Below, piece after piece: positions 21,439 through 25,026 of a DNA stretch of 25,026 nucleotides. This DNA comes from JAMLIN01 sp041676645 (lineage in GTDB: Bacteria > Pseudomonadota > Gammaproteobacteria > Burkholderiales > Burkholderiaceae_E). The number at the start of each line of letters is the position of its first letter. Position 1 is the first letter of the stretch. Under the pieces are notes generated by a model, which worked only from the letters and a program-made list of their open reading frames with translations, was not told the DNA's origin and made no database searches. The translations under genes and the position numbers were made by a program. The DNA lies in NCBI GenBank assembly GCA_041676645.1, contig JBAYRO010000041.1, positions 1 to 25,026 on the forward strand, given 5' to 3'.

Positions 21439-21480
21439 TTGACCATGCAGGCGCGGCTCGCTTAGCCTGACATCCGTCAG
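21439..21480 (+). promoter_or_regulatory. Promoter of second TAXI gene with CTGAC-N4-GTCAG operator
   Basis: -35 TTGACC (21439-21444), a 17-nt spacer, -10-like TTAGCC (21462-21467), directly followed by the operator CTGACATCCGTCAG (21467-21480). The arms are identical to those at the ACAD and APH promoters; only the 4-nt centre differs. A GGATATCC palindrome lies at 21410-21417, as before copy 1. Confidence 0.75.
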
Positions 21481-21555
21481 GTTGCGCCGGGCGAGGTCCG
21501 GCGCATTGGCCAACGTGAGGCATCCGTTTCAGGAATCAGGTCACAAGGAGCATAC

Positions 21556-22758
21556 ATGAGGAGCATCAATCGCCGCCGTACGCTGGGAGCCGCCGTCGCC
21601 GTCGGCGCCGCCGCACTGGCGTTCTCGACGACGACTCTCGCGCAAGGCAGCGACTACAAATGGCCGCGCCTGCTGGTGATCGCCACGCCGGGCACCGCCA
21701 CTGGCAGCTTTGCATCGACCAATGGCTGGGCGCCGGTCCTCCAGAACGAGATGGGTCCGACGGTGCGTATCGTGCCCGAGGACAACGAGTCGCAGCGCTA
21801 TCGCCGCCTGACCGACCGCAAGGATGTTGCGATCAGTTCGGTGTCGGCCGCGGAGATGCGCTTCCAGATCCAGGGGATCGGTGGCTATGCGGTCACCAAG
21901 CCGGTGGCGCAACGCATCCTGTGGCATCACAACGATACGCCATGGGGCTTCGTCACCTCGGGGGACTCCGACCTGCAGTCGCTCGAAGACGTCGGCAAGG
22001 GCGGCGTGCGTGTGGCCCAGGGCGTGTTCTCGCCGCCGATGATCACGGCGGTGCGCGCGGCGCTGCCCGGATTCCTCGGTGTGCCCCGGGAGGATGCCGA
22101 GAAGGTCATCAACTACGTGCCGGCCAGCAGCTATGCCGAGAACTGCCGTTCGGTGGTCGAAGGCAAGGCCGATGTGGCCTATTGCTCGCCGGTCAGTTCG
22201 GTGCTGTCGGAGATGGAGGGCGCGCCGGGCAGCATTCGGTGGTTGCCGATGACGCTCGACAACGCGGAAGGCTGGGCCGGATTCCTCGAGTATCGGCCGA
22301 TGCTGATCCCGACGACCATCGAGCTCGGCGTCTCGACGGCGCGCGGCGTGGCCGGTGCGACATCGAACTTCGTCTACTCGGTGCCGGCCGATGCGGAGGA
22401 GGACTTCGCCTACAACATGGCGAAGTTCCTGCACCAGTCCTTCGACAAGTACAAGGGCACGCATCCGCTGGCCGCGCGCATGTCGCTCGAACACTTCCGG
22501 GCCTACCTCGACCGGACCCCGCTCCCGATCCATGAGGGTACCGTCAAGTACCTGCGCGAGATCGGCGCCTGGACGGACGAGGACGACGCCTGGAACAAGG
22601 AAGCGGCCGAGAAGATGGACAAGTGGATCGCGGCGCGCGCGGCCGGCATGGCCGAGGCCACCAAGGCTCGCATCAAGCCCGATTTCCAGGACGAGGAGTA
22701 CCTGAACGTGCTGCGCAAGCACACCGAAGGCCTGGAGGGTTTCCGGACCCGTCTCTGA
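21556..22758 (+). CDS. TAXI-type TRAP transporter substrate-binding protein, copy 2
   Basis: A 400-residue paralogue of the preceding gene in direct tandem. The signal peptide is residues 1-29 with cleavage after T-L-A; the mature protein again begins Q-G-S-D-Y-K. AAGGAG lies 7 nt before the ATG. The differences from copy 1 are scattered and mostly conservative, clustering around A-A-E-M-R-F-Q-I and S-G-D-S-D-L-Q-S-L-E-D-V, so ligand range may differ slightly. A 100-nt stretch (22357-22456) is identical to 20889-20988 in copy 1. It has its own promoter with the intact operator, and is followed by a hairpin and then the permease gene. No frame damage, so both copies look functional. Confidence 0.92.
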   Translation: MRSINRRRTLGAAVAVGAAALAFSTTTLAQGSDYKWPRLLVIATPGTATGSFASTNGWAPVLQNEMGPTVRIVPEDNESQRYRRLTDRKDVAISSVSAAEMRFQIQGIGGYAVTKPVAQRILWHHNDTPWGFVTSGDSDLQSLEDVGKGGVRVAQGVFSPPMITAVRAALPGFLGVPREDAEKVINYVPASSYAENCRSVVEGKADVAYCSPVSSVLSEMEGAPGSIRWLPMTLDNAEGWAGFLEYRPMLIPTTIELGVSTARGVAGATSNFVYSVPADAEEDFAYNMAKFLHQSFDKYKGTHPLAARMSLEHFRAYLDRTPLPIHEGTVKYLREIGAWTDEDDAWNKEAAEKMDKWIAARAAGMAEATKARIKPDFQDEEYLNVLRKHTEGLEGFRTRL

Positions 22759-22773
22759 GCCTCGTCGATCCAG

Positions 22774-22805
22774 AATGCGGCCGGGCGACGATGCCCGGCC
22801 GTATT
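22774..22805 (+). terminator. Hairpin between TAXI copy 2 and the permease gene
   Basis: A 13-bp stem with one G-T pair (22774-22786 with 22793-22805) and a 6-nt loop, starting 16 nt after the TAXI stop. The right arm ends in TATT. It could terminate part of the transcripts or protect the 3' end of the binding-protein message, lowering permease expression. Confidence 0.6.
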
Positions 22806-22874
22806 CGCCGTGCCATCGTTTCCCTGATTTCGCGTATCCCGCCCTAGAGGCGCCATTACCCAGCCGAGCGTGCC

Positions 22875-24806
22875 ATGAGCGAACAACAGATCGTGCCCGA
22901 TGAGGTGCTGCCACCATCGGAAGTCACCCGTCTCGGTGGACTCTTCTCCTGGCAGAGCATCCTGTTCGTCATCCTGTCCATCTGCGGGCTCGGGCTCGGG
23001 CTGGCCTACATCTTCGGTATTCCGCTGTTCGGCAAGCGCCTGCTCGAGGGCGAGTACTACTGGATCTTCATCGGCATGTTCTCGGCGGCGGCCTTCATCG
23101 CCCTGCCGGCGTACGCGGGCCAGAAGAAGATACCCATCTACGACCTGGTGGCGGCGGTGGTGGTGCTCGCCATCAGCGTGGTGTTCGCGACGCGGGCCTG
23201 GGACATCGTCCAGGCGGGCTGGTACAACGTGCCGATGGGCGTCGTCGTGATGCTGATGATGCTCGAGCTGTCGCGCCGCAGCGGCGGCCTGCCGTTCCTG
23301 ATCGTGGTGATCGTGCTCGGTGCCTATCCGCTGCTCGCCGACCGGGCGCCGGGGCTGCTGATGGGCATCCCCTACGATTTCGATCGCATGGTCGAGGCGC
23401 ACATCTTCCGCGCCGAAGGCATGATGGGCATCACCACCAAGATCGTCGCCGAGATCATCCTCGGCTTCCTGGTGTTCGCGGGGGTCCTGCTCGCCACCGG
23501 CGCGGGCGATTTCTTCATCAACCTCGCCAATGCGATCTTCGGGCGCTTCCGGGGCGGACCGGCCAAGGTGTCGGTGGTCGCCAGCGCCTTCTTCGGCAGC
23601 CTGTCGGGCAGCATCTTCTCGAACATCGCCGGCACCGGCGCGATCACCATCCCGACCATGAAGAAGATCGGGTATCCGCCGCACTATGCCGGCGCGATCG
23701 AAGCCTGCGCCTCCACCGGCGGGGTGATCATGCCGCCGGTGATGGGCGCGATCGCCTTCGTCATGGCGATCACCCTGGGCGTCGACTATGCCGTGGTGAT
23801 GGTCGCGGCGATCATCCCTTCATTGCTCTACTACTTCGGGCTGCTGCTGCAGGTCGATGCCTTCGCCGCCCGCAACAACCTCAGGGGCATGGCGCGCGAC
23901 CAGCTGCCCAAGGCGGGCAGGACACTCCTGCGCGGCTGGCCCTTCCTGCTGGTGCTGGTCTTCCTGGTGTGGGGGCTGCTCTACAAGCGCTGGGAGTACT
24001 ACGCGCCCTGGTATGCCTGCGTGCTTATGATCGCGCTGTCCTTCCTGCGCCGGGAGACCTGGATGACGCCGCTGCGGCTCTGGGAAACCCTTCGCCAGGT
24101 GGGCATCCTGGTCACCCAGACCTCGGCGATCATCCTGCCGATCGCCTTCGTGGTCAGCGGCATGACCATCACTGGCGTGACCGGTTCGATCACTTCGGGC
24201 CTGGTGACCCTGGGTGGCGGCAACCTGTACCTCGTGATCCTGTTCGGGATCATCGCCTGCTTCATCATGGGGATGGCCGGGCTTTCGATCGTCGCCTACA
24301 TCTTCCTTGCGGTGACGATGGCGCCGGCGATCATCGAACTCGGCGGGCTGAACCCGATCGCGGTGCACTTCTTCATCCTGTACTACGCGATGCTGGCAGC
24401 GATCACGCCGCCGGTGGCCGCCGCCGCCTTCCTCGCCGCGACGATCGCTGGTGCCAAACCGATCCAGACTTCCTTCACCGCGATGCGCCTGGGTGTGGTC
24501 ATCTACATCATTCCGCTGTTCTTCCTGTTCCAGCCCGCCCTGGTGCTGCAGGGTGATCTCACTCCGCTGGTCTATGTGCTGCCGTCGATCATCATCGGGA
24601 TCATGCTGATCGCCGGCGGCTTCGAGGGCTACCTGGTCGGGCTCGGCCGGGTGCGTGGTCTGCTGCGGGTACCGCTTGCGGCGGCCGGCTTCGTCTTCAG
24701 CTTCCCCGGTCCGATGATGACCCTGGCCGGCGGCATCGCCTCGGCCGCGATGCTGGCCCTGGTCTGGCTCGACAACCGCAAGGCGCGGTCGGCGACGCCG
24801 GCATAG
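22875..24806 (+). CDS. TRAP transporter fused permease (DctQM type, TAXI family)
   Basis: A 643-residue integral membrane protein with roughly sixteen hydrophobic segments. The N-terminal third has four helices equivalent to the small DctQ subunit, and the rest is the large DctM-like transport domain, with the family segments G-S-L-S-G-S-I-F-S-N-I-A-G-T-G-A-I-T-I-P-T-M-K, G-Y-P-P-H-Y-A-G-A-I-E-A and A-S-T-G-G-V-I-M-P-P-V-M-G-A. This fusion is usual for TAXI-type TRAP systems, which drive solute uptake with an ion gradient. Only a poor ribosome site (GAGCG) precedes the ATG, unlike the strong sites of both binding-protein genes, which fits a need for excess binding protein. It lies 116 bp after TAXI copy 2 with no obvious promoter, so it is probably read through from there. 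Confidence 0.95.
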   Translation: MSEQQIVPDEVLPPSEVTRLGGLFSWQSILFVILSICGLGLGLAYIFGIPLFGKRLLEGEYYWIFIGMFSAAAFIALPAYAGQKKIPIYDLVAAVVVLAISVVFATRAWDIVQAGWYNVPMGVVVMLMMLELSRRSGGLPFLIVVIVLGAYPLLADRAPGLLMGIPYDFDRMVEAHIFRAEGMMGITTKIVAEIILGFLVFAGVLLATGAGDFFINLANAIFGRFRGGPAKVSVVASAFFGSLSGSIFSNIAGTGAITIPTMKKIGYPPHYAGAIEACASTGGVIMPPVMGAIAFVMAITLGVDYAVVMVAAIIPSLLYYFGLLLQVDAFAARNNLRGMARDQLPKAGRTLLRGWPFLLVLVFLVWGLLYKRWEYYAPWYACVLMIALSFLRRETWMTPLRLWETLRQVGILVTQTSAIILPIAFVVSGMTITGVTGSITSGLVTLGGGNLYLVILFGIIACFIMGMAGLSIVAYIFLAVTMAPAIIELGGLNPIAVHFFILYYAMLAAITPPVAAAAFLAATIAGAKPIQTSFTAMRLGVVIYIIPLFFLFQPALVLQGDLTPLVYVLPSIIIGIMLIAGGFEGYLVGLGRVRGLLRVPLAAAGFVFSFPGPMMTLAGGIASAAMLALVWLDNRKARSATPA

Positions 24807-24828
24807 GAATACAAGAAAAGGGGTCCAG

Positions 24829-24877
24829 GAAAAGGGGTCAGACACCATTTCAGATGAAATGGTGTCTGACCTCTTTT
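24829..24877. repeat. REP-like 22-bp hairpin
   Basis: Left arm 24830-24851 and right arm 24856-24877 pair over 22 bp with one mismatch, around an AGAT loop. The core GGTCAGACACCATTTC is a motif I recall as widespread in intergenic repeats of proteobacteria. A truncated extra copy of the arm end (GAAAAGGGGTC) lies at 24815-24825. The AT-rich arms stand out from the surrounding DNA. Placed between convergent genes, it may also act as a bidirectional terminator. Confidence 0.8.
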
Positions 24878-24883
24878 CTTGGT

Positions 24884-25026
24884 TCAGGCTTCGGGGCCCG
24901 GACTGTCGCCGTCTTCGGCGAGCCGCTCGATCATCGCCGCCACGCCGGTCGCGACGGTGCGCAGGATCACCTCGTCCTCGACATCCTGCTGCAGCCAGTC
25001 GCGCATGGGCGCGAACGCCGAGATGA
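24884..25026 (-). CDS. C-terminal end of an unidentified protein (cut by window edge)
   Basis: An open minus-strand frame enters from the right edge and stops with TGA at 24884-24886, giving the last 46 residues or so of a protein: I-S-A-F-A-P-M-R-D-W-L-Q-Q-D, then V-E-D-E-V-I-L-R-T-V-A-T-G-V-A-A-M-I-E-R-L, then an acidic tail ending D-S-P-G-P-E-A. It looks like two amphipathic helices. That would suit the effector domain end of a TetR-type regulator, which would make sense beside an operator-controlled transporter, but the piece is too short to identify. Confidence 0.55.
   Translation of the reverse strand, partial: ISAFAPMRDWLQQDVEDEVILRTVATGVAAMIERLAEDGDSPGPEA

Noticed and set aside
21541..22917. 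Minus-strand frames opposite both TAXI genes that resemble each other
   Set aside because: Their mutual similarity only reflects the duplication of the plus-strand genes; codon pattern is that of a shadow frame.

Overview
The window is high-GC (roughly two thirds G+C by eye), gene-dense bacterial chromosome. The envelope lipoproteins, the cyanide-insensitive-type cytochrome bd oxidase, the MarC-type protein, the TAXI-type TRAP transporter and the acyl-CoA-based degradation genes suggest a gammaproteobacterium or relative with an aerobic, lipid- or ester-degrading life. That placement is an inference; no rRNA, tRNA or classical phylogenetic marker is present. About 23 protein genes are supported, including one cut by the right edge. 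I see no CRISPR array, transposase, integrase or phage gene.

Layout. 1-5436: a small ABM-like protein (minus strand), then a plus-strand run of a type-B carboxylesterase, a lipoprotein alpha/beta hydrolase, a HAD protein resembling the N-terminal domain of animal ACAD10, an SGNH hydrolase and a LEA14-like lipoprotein. 5512-9087 (minus): lemA, a DUF2207 membrane protein and an atypical crotonase. 9223-12259: ddh (meso-diaminopimelate dehydrogenase, minus) divergent from a secreted M23 peptidase, followed by a HIT protein and a macrodomain protein. 12260-12633: no gene, but a strongly structured inverted-repeat element. 12634-15229 (minus): cydA/cioA, cydB/cioB and a DUF2474 small membrane subunit. 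15331-16296: a MarC protein and a 76-residue unknown protein.

16346-24806 is the most interesting part. An SDR and an ACAD10/11-type acyl-CoA dehydrogenase (minus) are divergent from an ACAD10/11-type APH kinase (plus). Next come two tandem TAXI substrate-binding proteins and a fused TRAP permease. The ACAD promoter, the APH promoter and the promoter of the second binding protein share one architecture: TTGACC, a 16-17 nt spacer, a -10 box, and then the palindrome CTGAC-N4-GTCAG. The promoter of the first binding protein is a recognisable duplicate with one half-site decayed. I read this as one locally repressed regulon that couples uptake by the TRAP transporter to breakdown of a 4-hydroxy acid or similar substrate by phosphorylation and elimination at the CoA level, as in levulinate (Lva) and mammalian ACAD10/11 pathways.

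The right end carries a 22-bp REP-like hairpin and the C-terminal end of a minus-strand gene that could encode the regulator, though too little of it is visible to tell.
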